A DNA stretch of 64,000 bases, taken from the NCBI GenBank assembly GCA_910591455.2, contig OU342809.1, positions 22,336,349 through 22,400,348 of the forward strand. Direction: 5' to 3'. The translations under genes and the position numbers were made by a program. Each line of letters opens with the position of its first letter. The first letter of the stretch is position 1. Below, piece after piece: positions 46,723 to 58,918 of this stretch. Source of the stretch: Pholis gunnellus (lineage: Eukaryota > Chordata > Actinopteri > Perciformes > Pholidae). Below the pieces are notes generated by a model that had not been told where the DNA came from, made no database searches, and saw nothing but the letters and a program-made list of their open reading frames with translations.

Positions 46723-46800
46723 TGTGACTGCGGTGCGTCTGCCGGACGGTTTATCTTTTGTCGTCTACGAGTTCTGGGATGGAGAGGAGGAGTGGAAGAG
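46723..46800 (+). CDS. necab2: necab2 exon (ABM-like domain, YEFW motif)
   Basis: The acceptor tctcccctccag is followed by T completing a histidine, then VTAVRLPDGLSFVVYEFWD and GEEEWK plus two bases, with donor AAGAG|gtgagt (phase 2). Human NECAB2 reads TAVRLSDGFTFVIYEFWETEEEWKR here. The pattern is the two central beta strands of the ABM fold with the conserved Y-E-x-W of this superfamily. A longer open frame on the same strand (46420-47040) runs through this exon in a different frame and is not the gene. Confidence 0.96.
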
Positions 46801-47548
46801 GTGAGTCTTCAATCCCGTGTAAGCCCTGGCTTATATCTGTCACTCACTGCCAGTATTGAGAGCTTTTTGATTTTCTGCGACTTGTGTGAACAAGCTAAAC
46901 AACAAAAAAAGCGTCAAAGTCTGGCTGTGGTACTAAAAATGAGAGGAATCAACAGGCAGAGTGATACATCTGTAAATGTTGAGAATGTTGCCCCATTGCT
47001 GCAAAATGTTTCATTCCTAATGCACCTTAAAAAATATTAAAAGCCATTACCGAGTGTGGACATTCATTTTGTGTCTGAAAATGCCGGCTAGTCAGCACTC
47101 TGAAAGTCCTTTCTCGAGCTGAGCGTGCCGTTTCTTCCTGCCATTGTTTTCATTGATTGGTCGATGGCCGATGAAAGAGAGCACTCAGGTTCCTTCCATT
47201 ACTGTCACGTGCCTGTTGGAAAGAATTCCTCCACTCTCATTTAATTAGCAGTCTTCAGCCATTCAGCTCGCTCCGAAAGTTGCTGAAGCACTTGAGCTGC
47301 GTCAGGTCATCATGATTAAGTGATGGTGCCGGTGCTGGGCAATGAGGGGGGGGGGCTGCTGATGTAGCTGCCTGCTGATCTGAGTTTCTGCTCCACTGCA
47401 CGCAGCATCCAACTGCCATCAATATTTCAACTCTTACAGTACGGGCTGAAGGCCGTGCTAAGCGGTTGAAGGCCGTGTGTGCTTGCGGGCATTCACGGGT
47501 GGCCATGCAGATGAGTTTGCTTGTACACATACATGATGTGTGAGTAGC

Positions 47549-47593
<45 letters not shown>

Positions 47594-47621
47594 TCTCTCT
47601 CATCCTCCCTTCTGATTCCAG
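46801..47621 (+). other. necab2: necab2 intron, 0.8 kb
   Basis: Donor gtgagt, acceptor cttctgattccag. A TA/TG microsatellite (47549-47588) lies only about 33 bases upstream of the acceptor. A ggggggggg run is seen near 47347. Nothing else is recognised. Confidence 0.88.
47549..47588. repeat. (TA)n(TG)n microsatellite next to splice acceptor
   Basis: About 6 TA units followed by about 14 TG units, then a CGCG/CTCTCT stretch leading into the acceptor at 47620-47621. Confidence 0.95.
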
Positions 47622-47713
47622 GCACCTCCAGTCGGCCCCCAACAAAGCCTTTCAGCATGTGAAGGTGGATACACTGTGCCAGCCGGAGGCCATGTCCTCT
47701 GTAGCCGTGCCAG
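47622..47713 (+). CDS. necab2: necab2 exon (ABM-like domain, HLQS motif)
   Basis: Completes an arginine codon and encodes HLQSAPNKAFQHVKVDTLC and then QPEAMSSVAVP plus one base, with donor CCAG|gtcagt (phase 1). The human counterpart contains RHLQSPLCKAFRHVKVDTLSQPEALS, so conservation is near complete. It supplies the second helix and last strand of the domain. The HVKVDTL string helps separate NECAB2 from the NECAB1 paralogue. Confidence 0.96.
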
Positions 47714-48577
47714 GTCAGTGGAGAAATACTACAGAAGAATGAACTTCATTTTTTTTTTTTTTTATTGTCAGTCAAAGGAGCAGTCCAATGATTTTAAACG
47801 TTGCGTTCAGTTTACTGGTCACAGGGAAGTTTGAGTTAAAAAAAACAAATAAAGAATAGAAATGGACATTTACCGTGTGTAGGACTCAGTGTATTTTAGA
47901 GAGTGATCCACACTAGGGGAGTTCTGAGGCCTGTTCTGATCTCTGGGAGCTGCCAACAGTGGAGCAAGAGCAGACGTGATTAATCGCACCACTCGCTCAA
48001 ACAAATGGCTCAGTCAAGCTCAGATGATTTGCTCCTATTTTATTTCCCACATAGAGCACAACAATAATTAAACGGTACAGTATTACAGTTACAAGTAGAT
48101 GGCAGTGAAAAACCAATTCACTCTCAGGGGCTGGAGGACTAATACAACACACAAAGCAGCTACTGTAGAGCTGCTATAGAAGAGACAAAGCTTGGTATTA
48201 TTTTGAATGGTTTCTGTCTGACACAATGTGTTAGAGAACGAACAGGAACATATTCATGAAAATCAGTGATAAGAGGATATCATATGAAATATTTATGTTC
48301 TATACTATTCAGCATAGTCAGTGACTTGAGGGTGACGCCTGGCAGACTGCCATTTCTACTTTTATTTTCAAGTCTAACTTTTTTCATCCTGCCCTCTCCT
48401 CGATCACTTCGACGTCTTTCCTTCTCTGCCTCGCCAAATTCCTCCTCATCTCCTTTCAATCGGTTTCCTCTCACTCCCTTCTCCGTCTGCACTGCCCTCT
48501 GGGCCTCATTTTCTCTCTCTCTCTCTCTCTCTCTAACCTCTATCTAACTTGTCATCCCTCTCTCTCTCCCTCTGCAG
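47714..48577 (+). other. necab2: necab2 last intron, 0.86 kb
   Basis: Donor gtcagt; acceptor preceded by (CT)n at 48512-48534 and ccctctgcag. A T-run (about 47750-47763) follows the donor. The stretch 47770-48130 may be a dispersed repeat, which was not confirmed. Confidence 0.85.
48512..48534. repeat. (CT)n microsatellite upstream of splice acceptor
   Basis: About 11 CT units, about 43 bases before the last necab2 exon; it extends the polypyrimidine tract. Confidence 0.93.
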
Positions 48578-48606
48578 CCGCCTGGTGCAGCGTGAACAGG
48601 GACTGA
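48578..48606 (+). CDS. necab2: necab2 terminal coding exon with stop
   Basis: After the acceptor tctgcag, CC completes an alanine codon and the frame reads A-A-W-C-S-V-N-R-D followed by TGA at 48604-48606. Human NECAB2 ends PAAWCTVGRD, so both the position of the stop and the final residues agree. Only 29 bp of the exon are coding; the rest is 3' UTR. Together with the preceding exons this closes a continuous 232-residue C-terminal part. The family's full length is about 385 residues, so roughly 150 N-terminal residues lie outside the window. Confidence 0.95.
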
Positions 48607-51600
48607 GCATGAAGATATTCAGCGACTCGCCACGACTCCTGGACACTCCCCTCTTCCTCTTTGAACTAGCCCTCCGACCCTAAAACCTTCACCCTCCTCT
48701 GCGTTTCACCCCCCCCCCCCTCCCCCTCCCCCTCCCCCTTTCAACCCTCACATTCCTCAACTCTTTTTGTAAGTACATGTTTACACAGTGCAAATGAATG
48801 GTGTCAACTGCAGTGAAAATTGAACAAAGTGCATTTTACAGTGTGAGATTACTAATTTTGCTGGCTCAAGATATTGGATTATGTATAACGTTCATGTTTC
48901 GAGTAGCTTTGAGCCGCTGTAAAGTGGAGTTTGTCATGTAGCAAGGACCCTGGCGTTGAGTTTTTCATGTAGCAGTAACGTTTTTTGGGGTAGAGCATTT
49001 TTGGAATGTGGCTTTTCTTTTCTTCTAACTCCTGTTAGGGTTGACCACAGGTCGCTCATCTAGTTGGTCGTTATTTCATAGTAGCTGCTCATTCCACACT
49101 TGCTCCCATACGGTGTTCTAATAATGACATTTTTTGTTTTGTAACTGATCAAATGCTTCGGACATTATTCCCACGTCAGCCATTCGGCACCATCTAAACA
49201 CCTCGTTGCCCCTCGTAGCTCCCAATCTCAGGAAAACTGAATGCCTGAAATTAGCTTGAAGGTTAGCTAACGCCCTAGCTAGCTGTCACACTGACTTCTT
49301 TGAGTGTCTTAGCACGTCTCTGCACTGATATGGACAAGAGCTAGCAAAAAAACTGTAATATCGCAAATTATCTTGATAAAACATTCATTCATGCAGTATA
49401 ATAATACATACACGTGCATACACGTAATATACATTTTTTAATAAGACAACCTCTATTTTCCAAACCCCCGTTTTTGGAAAAGATGAATGAGTTTTTGGAC
49501 ATGAAAATGACTCTGAATAATATGAGGAAGGCAGATATAACACATCGGACATCATAAATGAGAATACATCGTTACAAATAAAAACAATCCATCTCAAAGA
49601 GAATCCCCATTGACCTGCTTTACCAGAGAACCAGGGTTACAATCGTAACTTTGGATTAGAAACGCTTACTGATCAATTTGAGCTTGTTGAGTGTCCTCAC
49701 ACACCAAGTAGGCTACATTAGTGTACAATGGCTGCTGTGGGAGTAATGTCTATTAAGGTAGGAACTTATAATCATGTGTAAACACAGCACGTGTTTTTAA
49801 TGAGCAACAGAACCACTAAACCCAAATCTCTGCGAAGTCACGTATGATGATTGAATCCCTACATGAGATATGTGAAAACACCCGGCACCAAACACCAGCC
49901 CATAGGAGAGGGTCGGTTCAGTATCCGGAATTTGGAAAAGATGTCAATCTTCACAAATATTTGGGTTGTGTAGATGATTCTGATTGACAAGACACGTAGA
50001 GAAAAGAGTTCTTCGTGTAGCTTTTATTTCATGAAAGCAGGGCCATGGAAGAGGTGAGATGAATAGATCGTTTTGCTGTCAAGGGATAATTTGTGACTTA
50101 AGACAAAGAGTCTGCTGCTACCTTGAGACAGAGATAAGGGCAGCGCCTCACTGCTATCCATGCAGCTGAAGTTTGATTCATGTCTGCCTTCCGTTTGTGT
50201 ACCTCTGTGTCTGAATTGGCGGTGAGTAGCTCATATTAGCTGTGTGAGTCCAGTAGAGATTGTACATATGAAAATGTTGTTCTATTATGATTATATTTGT
50301 ATTTATGGACATCTTTTAGTGCTATGGTGCAAAGTTTTCCTCAGTGGAGGTTGGCAGCAGCTCTCTAGGCGCTGCGGCTTCTCGTAATGGTGATTTTGAA
50401 TCCGAACGCCTACCATCAGACACTTATACCCATCTGAATGACATTGAATATGAAGCCTTAAAACATCACAACATGGTAGAGAAACTTTCAAAGGGGTTTT
50501 CAAAAGGTGACTTTCTTTTTTTGGGTGTGATGTAAACTCCCAGGAAGCAGGGAAATGCCCACTAAGCGGTCTTTTCATTGTGGTACCTCTCGGCATCAAA
50601 TTACACAACACCAGATTTGTGTTGCTTTGGCATATTACTGATACGAAGAGTTTCTCCAATTCATTCGATATCTTTACATCAGACGTTTTCAGTTCACAAC
50701 ATATCACTGGAGAAATGACTTTGAAAAAGGACTTCACATCGCTTAGCATACCGTAGCTGATAGATCAACCGCCTCAGCATCAATATCTCGAACACCCAAT
50801 GATCATGTATATTAACACTATCACCCCCCAACTATAGGAGGCCAAGGGTCTCAATGCCTAGGACTCAACTGGAGGTCAATAGAGAAACCCGTGGACCATC
50901 ACAATCAAATGCTGAATGGGTCTAATCGGCTGGGTCTGGTCTCTCAAACAATGAGGAAAAAGACCAAAGCCTGAAAATTACAGTATTGTTCAACTCTGGC
51001 AGTAAAAGTGGCTCACAGTTCAACAGAGGGTCAGAGTTAATCTTTGACTCCATACTGTGCATACAAACCAAATAAATACAAGTATATTGAAACCTCTGTA
51101 GTAAATTGTGTGACTACAAACTGGCTTAATTAGCAACATTTCTTTCCTTCAGCGCAATTGATGCTGGAGAACACAAACCCGAACAACCATAATCAGGTCA
51201 ACAAACCGGTTGATTTTGGCCACATTCCTGCGTTCCCGACCCACCCCACGCATCTGTTGTGCTCGTTCTCGATCTTTGGCACAAATCTCACCTGTAAATC
51301 AACCGCTCACCCTGGGGTGACCCTGAGGTTGAATTCAGGTCAAAACACCCAGACTCAATCCCCCAGACGCCTCACCTTACCTCACCCCCACTAACACCAC
51401 TATGAGCCCACCACTGTAATACAATCAGACTCTCACTCAGAAAGCACAATGTAAAAAATGAGTGAATATTGTGACTTGAAGATACAGTATATTAGAGGTT
51501 ATTGAGTATGATGAGAGTATTTAAAGATATATAGTGTTACTGTTGTATCTGCTTAAAGATGTTTTGATGAATCACTCTTTCTTTCTAGCTCTATCTATAC

Positions 51601-52362
51601 TTTCAAAAGGTGCCATCTTGCCATCCACCTCACTGTTGAGTCTATTTTCACACGTGAATGACAGACAGCCTGTCATCTGCCACTACTGTGGTAGCAGTGA
51701 GTGGGGATCCAGCTACACTGATACCAATATTGATCTAGCGCCGCACTGGGCTGCATTGAGCAGGGCAGGACTGCGTGGAATGTGGAAGTGTTGAATATTA
51801 TTACATATGCTGTAACAGAAATAGGTATGACAGTAGGCTTATAGAACAGGCATGCAAATGCGTTGCTGCTTTATCTGTGAAATGTCTTTACTAATCTCTC
51901 TGTGTCTGTGTTAAAGGCACCCTGTGGAGTTTTTCACCACTAAGTAGCGCTGTAGAGCAATGTTTTACTGAGTTGTTTGAATGGTGCCGGCCACAGGATT
52001 CACATACTGGCCGCTGGTTTCGCGCCGTTTTGCTGATTATATAGCAGTACCGCGCCAAGAACTGTAGCAGTGCACCAACAAAAGGCAGAGAAGACAAAGG
52101 CTGCTGGCAAATATGGATGTAAACAATGCGATAAAAAAGAAAGAGTTGTTTTGATGTTTTATGAGAAAGAAAACTCTCAAGGAATCCCACAATGGGGCCG
52201 TCATGTCTCTTAACATCTGAATAGCTGCAGTTTAGGGTCCGGCTAAACCAGGACTCACAGGTTTTTAAAACGCTGCTACGTGATGAACAGGAGATAACCT
52301 GCAGCTAAATCTGAAGTATGAAGAAGTTGCCTTACGATCGGCGCAACGCAGGTTCTTCAGAG

Positions 52363-52655
52363 GAATGGTAAATGGATTTGTACTTGTACAGCGCTTTCCT
52401 AGTCCTACAACCAATCAAAGCGCTTTAGCGCTTCACATCATTCACACCCATTCATACACTGATGGCAGCGGCTACCATGCAAAGTGCCACCTGCACATTC
52501 ATGCATCGATGGCACAGCCTTTAGAGCCTTTGGCAGCAATTTGGGGTTAAGTGCCTTGCCCAAGGACACATCGACATGGACTGGAGGAGCCGGGGATCGA
52601 CCCGCCGATCCTCTGATAGAAGGACGACCCGCTCTACCTCTACCGCCCCCCCAAC
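52363..52655 (-). mobile_element. tRNA-derived SINE, minus orientation
   Basis: The + strand begins aatggtaaatggatttgtac (SINE tail side), continues caatcaaagcgctttagcgc, cactgatggcagcggctacc and tggggttaagtgccttgccc, and ends with ggaggagccggggatcgacc. The reverse complement of 52593-52602 is GGTCGATCCC, a B-box-like promoter element, so the tRNA-like head is at the right end on the minus strand. The copy is fuller than the one at 26480-26725. It is intergenic or in the necab2 3' UTR, depending on which poly(A) site is used. Confidence 0.75.
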
Positions 52656-52864
52656 ACAACATCACTACCCACTTCGGTCAGTAGCTAAACAAAAAGAAAG
52701 AAGGAAAAAAAAAGCCCACCAAACTTTATTTTATTTATTCGTGCAAATATTTGAAAAAATATAAATGTGAAAATAACATAACCTCAAACAATCAGATGTA
52801 CCCCTATCCCACCCCTGATCTAGAATCGGGAAATAATAATAACATATTTTATCTTGTATAGCAT

Positions 52865-53095
52865 CCTGTCATAGGCTGTGCCATCATCTCGGCCTTGGTT
52901 ATTGCAGTTGATGCAGAATGCAGCAGCAGAGACCATATCTCCCTTTATGGCTCCCTATAGAGTTCACTTTATGACTCTTGAAGCTACTTCCAGAGTCGTC
53001 TGTGGCTTTGGCTCGGTTATAATTTGTGATCTTTTAAACACTTTAAATCTGCACCAAGGCCACTCGGGTTTGAAAGATGTTTTCTTCTTTTTTTT
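52865..53095 (+). pseudogene. LINE reverse transcriptase fragment
   Basis: In one + frame from about 52900 the sequence reads LLQLMQNAAAETI and then YRVHFMTLEA, followed by IICDLLNTLN. This resembles the C-terminal LQxxQNAAAR...YRIxFK motif run of L2/Rex-type LINE polyproteins. It lacks the YADD region and has diverged strongly, so only the family level is claimed. Confidence 0.5.
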
Positions 53096-53859
53096 TGGCA
53101 CGTGTGGGGTAAATAAGTACAGCTTGTCAAAGTTGCTTGGCTCTGATTTACAGGCTAAACATATTTTGGATGTATTCCACTCCCATTCATTGCCGATTAC
53201 ACAACAACCACATTCTCACATATTAAAGATCGGATTAAACAATTACTTTCCTTTAATCCCTCAAATGACGTCCGCAGTAGGTTTAAATCAAACCTCAGAT
53301 TCCGACAGTGATTTCAATCTCAGGTTTCTGAGGACGCGGCCTTTAAGAGACCACGTGATTCTTTTACCCCAGATAACAGGTTTACACCTTAAACTGCAGC
53401 TAAGCTAACCACAGAGCGACAGTGGGAGACACTGACCCTAAACAGGACTTTGGCTTGTTTACAAGAAAGCTCCACAGGGCACCTTTAACCTTTCACTTCT
53501 TTAAAAAAAATATATATATATATATAACTATTTGCACTCCTGTGCCAAATCCTTGTTTGCGTTCCAGAAGGAGCTGCTGTGTTCTGAATAAAAACATAAA
53601 GCCATATTGCATGGATTGATGTTTACATGTCAGTGACTTACTATACTGATAGCCATAGTTTTACAGTACGGAGTGCTCAGCTGAATGCAGCCCACACGCT
53701 CCAATCGAGGGTTTCTTTCCTGTACATTGTGCCCAGCTCCGTTGGGTTGTGTATATGCGGTAGATAGCGAGTGACCCGTCAGAAATGCCAATACCGTTTC
53801 CTATTGATACATTCCTGAATGTCCCTCAGACTGTGCAACCCGTTCTTTTCTATCCTCCT

Positions 53860-53860
<1 letters not shown>

Positions 53861-53890
<30 letters not shown>
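53861..53890. repeat. poly(C) run, about 30 C
   Basis: A C homopolymer; the identical phrase gtgcaacccgt occurs close on either side of it (about 53833 and 53893). Assembly length may be unreliable. Confidence 0.95.
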
Positions 53891-56800
53891 AGTGCAACCC
53901 GTGCTTCGCCATACAACGGGAAGAGTTATGCCGTTGAGATGCAGTGAAACAGGCCTTGATTGAACGTTCCCTGGCAACATGAACAGACACATGCGGCGGT
54001 CAGGCCTTCCTGTAAGCAGCAGCAGCGGTCTCTGTGGCTGCAGGGAAGCTGGTGAGCAGGAAGCGTGTCACCAGGTTTACCTCACGATAACCAAGCCAAT
54101 CAGGAATTTGACGAGCAGATCGAGGCCATAACTCTCCCGTTCTATGGCCGTGTTCTTTTTCTATCCTTCAACTGAGTGCATGTCAACTGAATGTCCAGTA
54201 ACTTCTTTGCTGTAGTATTAGGGCCATGCTACTCTTCAATGGGTTTTGTGCATTTCTTACCTTCTTTCTTTTCTAGTATTCCTATGAAGGAGACACAGAC
54301 TAAAATCTATTATATAAAAAAATAAATATATATATATACACACATATATATATATATGACTAGAAAAATGGCATTTAAGAATGAACAGTCACTTTTATGG
54401 CAATGTTTAATGAAATATTAATTCTTAATGTATGTTTCAGTAAAAACAGCTTTCTCTTAAGTGTAGAGACTTAATGCAGGGATGCAAGTATTATATTTGG
54501 TCTTTAAAGAATATCTTGTTGAAATTCTAGATGATGTAGAGTGATGCAATTCAATAAAACTATAAAACTGAGAACTGTGGCTTTGATTTGAAAAATCCCG
54601 TCTGAGTCACATCGTTTCATGCAGGAAAGCTTCTGGCAGATCTGCGATTCATTTAAACTTTCAGTTGTCCTACGCTGGAGTTTCTGTCCCAACTCGAGCT
54701 TTATCATCCTGCATGACAATCCTCCGCTCACACATGTTTACTTCACGGTTTGATAAGCATTATAAACGGGCTAAGCTATAAACCATCCGGTTCACCCGAT
54801 CTCAACCCGACAAAGCACAGGACTGGTGCAGGACGTGTGGTACAGCCTCATTAAAAGCAGCACTTTCAGCTTATTGGTCTTGGTTACAGAGTGTTCCAAA
54901 CTCATTCTAATTCTAAGGAGATTTGAATTCTGTAGCGTGTCCGCATCGGGAAAGCGCCAAAATGACGTATATTTACCCCACACGGTATACACACACACGC
55001 TAAATACTGCAGATTTTTAAGTGTGTTGTTGATGCACACTATTCCCCCAGCATGCAATGCAAAACAGAAATTGGAGAGCTGCTCACGGCCAAAACAGAAT
55101 CATATTTAAAGTCACTGTGAGGAACTTTTAACTGGTTATGAAACAGTCCCCGCATCAGTACTACATAGTAATACTGTTGGCTCTATAGGACGTACAGAGA
55201 ATAAACGGGACCATCAGCGAGACAATTGTTTATTTCTATGTAGTTTTTCTTTATGCTCGTTGTTGGTGCCATAGAGTCGGATTCCGCGCAAAATTAGTTC
55301 TCGGGTGAAATCATGCAGGTTCACCAGAAACTCCTCAATTTCGCTGCTCCGCCGGCACCACGCTGCAGGAGACCCAGGCTGTGATGCTTGACACGCGGAA
55401 TGAAGGGAGACACAGGAGGACCAGGACCAGGACTGAGCAGGGTTTTCTTAAAGGGGCTCTGGTGCTCGGAAACACTACCTCCGTTGTCCACAGGGACCAG
55501 CAAATTCAACACAACCTTTAAAAGTTCCTCGTATTAGCTATAAGTAAAATTTGCAAAGCTTCTTTTTTTTTAACACTGTAAAAAAAATTCATTCAATTCA
55601 AGATTTCACTTAAAAGGCACAGTGAGTAGGGTTTGTCGGTTCGTAAACACAACATTCAAAGTAGGCCCCATCACCATCGGTTTGGATTGAACTTTGTCAG
55701 CTTGGTGTTTCTTCTCGCTATATTTGTGTTTTCTTTTGTCACTTTGCATTTGTAGGAAGCTTCCTCTTGGATGCGTGCTTACAGTTTGGCACCTGGTCGC
55801 TATGATCTTATACAGGTTGACGCCCAGAAACGTCCCAAACACAGCAAAATTATATTTCAATTAAAATGAAAAGAAAATCGTTTTTAACTCATGCAGGTCT
55901 TTGTAGATACAGACACACACACACACGTCTAGTGGGTCATAAGTGATGATTGAGTGAGATTATTTTTGCACAAATCAATATATTGTATTTTAGGAAAATC
56001 CTAATTATTGTGCCTTTAAGTACAAAAGTATTATCAGCAAAATGTACATAGTATCAAAAGTAAAAGTACTTTTTGAGTGTGTGTTATTATATTATTGCTG
56101 ATTTACTGTCACATGGGCATCATTTCAATTTTACAGCTGGTTTCCACTAAAAATCAAATCAATTGTGAATGGTGGTGAGACACATGACTCTCGAATAGCT
56201 CTTAATCTATTTCATAATAATTCTGTCGCTATGATTTTGACCACTCTTTTTCAAATCTGCAATACCTAACAGCTGGTTGACGGCAAAATGTAGCTGCGCT
56301 TGAGGCTACTGAACACGATGCCTCGTTCAGAGTGTAATAAGAGCAAAGAAATGCACATTCAACGAAGGTTTCATATAAAAAGTCTTTTATTCAATTATAT
56401 TTTTATTAACTTAATATTCACCTTTAATGAGACTACTTGGATATTTGATCAAAAAAAAGTTAAGAATGCAGCACATTTTTCTTTTTTTTTAACAATCAAA
56501 AGAAATAACATGACTTATTCACACTATACAGAAACATCAAGACATCCTCCTCCCAGCCCTTTTGTTGGGACAAACCTCAAGCAACCGGTCAACCCAAGTC
56601 TTACTAAAACATATAGAGCGATTAAGTCCCGCCCACACCGGAGGGGAATTCCATCTGCTAGCAAACAAGTCAGAGAGTTATGCAGTATTATGTGTCTAAG
56701 AGCCTTGGCTAACTACAGTAACTCGCTAACACACAGCTAACATTAGCTTGCTAACAGCTAACTCGTCCCGGCATCATTACAGCCATTAACGTCACCCCTG

Positions 56801-57626
56801 GTTGACGTGTGTGTGCTAAAATAATCCTTCAGACATGCTGAAATCGGACAATTTTAGCTAGCTGCAGGCATTTTGGAAGCGTTCCAGCCCTCGGTTGCAT
56901 ATTGTAGCGGTTGATTCGTGGTTTCCGGAGCATCTCTACGGCTCTAGATACCAGCAGCTCTATGGAAATATTCCCGATCAGGCCTCCTCCTCCTCATATT
57001 CTAGTGGTAACTGGCTTACTGCACCATGTTCGGCACACATAATAAAACCTGTAAAGTTTGAATTTCATATCGGTACAACGTTCTAGTTGGTTTAATGTTA
57101 CACTACTGACAATTAAATATTGTGCCCACCATTAAAATTGTATACATTGTTCAAGAAAATAACAAAAATGGAAAAAAAAGAAAAACATGTCTTCAACACC
57201 CTGCCCACCATCAGTTTAAACTCCTTACCCACAGACTGTATGTTAATGTTTTCTCAAATACAGGCAGGTCTAATGCCGATATGCACACATACAGCAGATC
57301 AACTACAGTATAAATATGAACAAACCTGAGGATTTCAATCAGATCGTCTCAGTATGGCAAGAGGCAGACGGAGCTCGTCTCACGTGCAGCTACGAACAAT
57401 TAACCCAAATGAAAGTGAGGGAGGGAGGGAGGGAGGGAGGGAGGGGGTTAAAGGCCATTACAGTAGGTGCAAGTTTTGAGGGGCCACACTGTAGTTCAGG
57501 GGCCGTGTCCATTCTTCAAGTCCACGGTGGTCATAATTTAGTCATGGGCTCTTTAGGGGGAGAGGAAAGGGGGTCGTGGTCTGGTCTCCATGTAAACCCC
57601 TTGGATCGGTGAGGGAGGAGGAGCGG

Positions 57627-57729
57627 TCAGATCTTTCCGAGGACCTGCATGACGGCGGTGGTGGTGCTCTGGCCGAAGATGAAAGCCCCACAGAGCAGGG
57701 TCACCACTCCCCACGCTGTGAGGACCACT
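57627..57729 (-). CDS. slc38a8: slc38a8 terminal coding exon with stop
   Basis: Minus strand: acceptor ctccag, then A completing an arginine codon, then VVLTAWGVVTLLCGAFIFG followed by QSTTTAV and ending LGKI with TGA at 57629-57627. Human SLC38A8 has [23 protein letters not shown] at its C-terminus, so the WGVV and [9 protein letters not shown]-type motifs identify the gene. This is the last transmembrane helix (TM11 in the SLC38 topology) plus a short tail. SLC38A8 is a sodium-coupled neutral amino-acid transporter family member at the plasma membrane; human loss-of-function variants cause foveal hypoplasia. Whether this is the a or b fish copy cannot be told from the window. Confidence 0.93.
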
Positions 57730-58566
57730 CTGGAGAGGAGCAGGTGACAAAGAAATGGAATGACTGAAGCAAATGCCGCAAGCATCTCTCAGATCAGTCA
57801 GTTAAAGAAAATAGCATCATCCCTTTAGTCTTTCTCTGTATACATTTTGGCAAATTGGTCCAGTTAAAAGAATTGTGAAAATAGCCATTAGCAGTTCCCG
57901 TTTACAATGTCCCCATGAATCTACAGACAGCCGACGCTGGGTTACTTTGATACTGAAGGGAATTAAGGAGGATCGTTTTCTATGATTTGTAGTCAGATTG
58001 TTTGGATATATTTGTATCTCACAGAACAGACACGCTTCCATTTGATTAAATGGATCAATCCACGCCGGCTCTGCGAGACGTCTGATGAGAGAGCGGCTGC
58101 GTTCTTTTACGCCTCACGTCTACTTACAGAGTTTAGTGAAGCGTAATCTGCACATATTGATTTGATGCTTTTAAACAGTGTCACATCGTTTGTTATGTTT
58201 ATAGAGAGGCGGCGCGGTTTTCTTACCCGACATGTTTTATAACTTTTTAAAATCAGCCGAGGACGAGACGTGCGAGTTAGACGTTAGAGTGAGGACATCC
58301 AAAACACAGACAGGCATCGGAGCTCCGCGCAAGCACAACTTCTGTGACTTTAGGGCGTGTAGTCCTTATAATTACATATGTTATTTAAAATAAGGTCCGA
58401 TGAAGGTTCATTGGAAGGGGCGGTGCTTCACCTCTCTATACGTTCATATGGCCGACAGTGATCGACAGATTCAGAGCAAAACATGTTGACAAAGTGTCAA
58501 GAACCAACAGACTCGGACGTATATTTACAACACATTAACATTTAAATAAATGAAGCTGGTTCTCAC
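57730..58566 (-). other. slc38a8: slc38a8 intron, 0.84 kb
   Basis: Donor gtgaga at 58566-58561 and acceptor cag at 57732-57730 (minus strand). The phase is AG|A. No repeats of note and no other gene. Confidence 0.85.
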
Positions 58567-58618
58567 CTGGTTTTACAGGAGACTGGCTCCGACTGCATGG
58601 CGAATATCAAACAGAGTC
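58567..58618 (-). CDS. slc38a8: slc38a8 52-bp exon
   Basis: Minus strand: acceptor tttggacag, GA completing a glycine, then LCLIFAMQSEPVSCKT plus two bases; donor ACCAG|gtgaga. The human protein reads [20 protein letters not shown] here, so this small exon bridges the FIFPG end of one exon and the last membrane segment. It was found by requiring phase continuity (phase 1 in, phase 2 out), since it has no long open frame of its own. It covers the end of a transmembrane helix and the following loop. Confidence 0.92.
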
Positions 58619-58715
58619 CTGTCCAAACACACATCACAGGGTCGGAGGGTTTAAGGGCTGCAGCACACACACACACACGCGTGTGAGAATATGATTGTGT
58701 AACCCGGAGCGTTAC

Positions 58716-58918
58716 CTGGGAAGATGAAGATGAAGAAGGCGCTGATCCCTCCGATGACGCTGATGACCTTGCTGATGTCCGGCACGTACGTGGCGATGAG
58801 CAGTGTCGCCGTGATCCACAGGACCGACAGCACGTAGCGGCTGCGGCTCTCGAACTCCGCCGTCACCACGCCGTGGCGCCTCCGCCGCCAGCTCAGCAGG
58901 GGGTCCTGGATCACGGAC
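58716..58918 (-). CDS. slc38a8: slc38a8 exon (two membrane helices)
   Basis: Minus strand: acceptor ttcacaccag, G completing arginine, then SVIQDPLLSWRRRRHGVV, a polar stretch, YVLSVLWITATLLIATYVP (helix), and ISKVISVIGGISAFFIFIFP plus one base; donor CCCAG|gtaacg. The human protein has RSVMQD, then an [20 protein letters not shown] stretch, then VSIIGGISSFFIFIFPG. The SVIGGIS-FIFIFPG motif is highly conserved in SLC38 transporters. The cluster WRRRRH marks the cytoplasmic loop (positive-inside). Confidence 0.96.

Larger units (their letters stand above)
48607..57626. other. necab2 3' UTR plus intergenic / slc38a8 3' UTR
   Basis: The first part must be necab2 3' UTR, but its length cannot be fixed. 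AATAAA occurs at 49577-49582, 51071-51076, 53587-53592, 54321-54326 and 54553-54558. On the other side, slc38a8 3' UTR extends below 57627 on the minus strand; an ATTAAA on that strand (about 57090-57095) is a candidate signal. In between are a C-rich block at 48700-48740, a repeat-like stretch at about 51905-52195, a SINE at 52363-52655, a LINE fragment at about 52865-53095, poly(C) at 53861-53890, TA runs near 53508 and 54325, and GCTAA-rich repeat-like sequence at about 56630-56830. No additional coding gene was recognised. Confidence 0.7.

Noticed and set aside
46420..47040. 206-residue open frame on the plus strand
   Set aside because: It runs through the pyrimidine tract and across the true necab2 exon (46723-46800) in the wrong frame.
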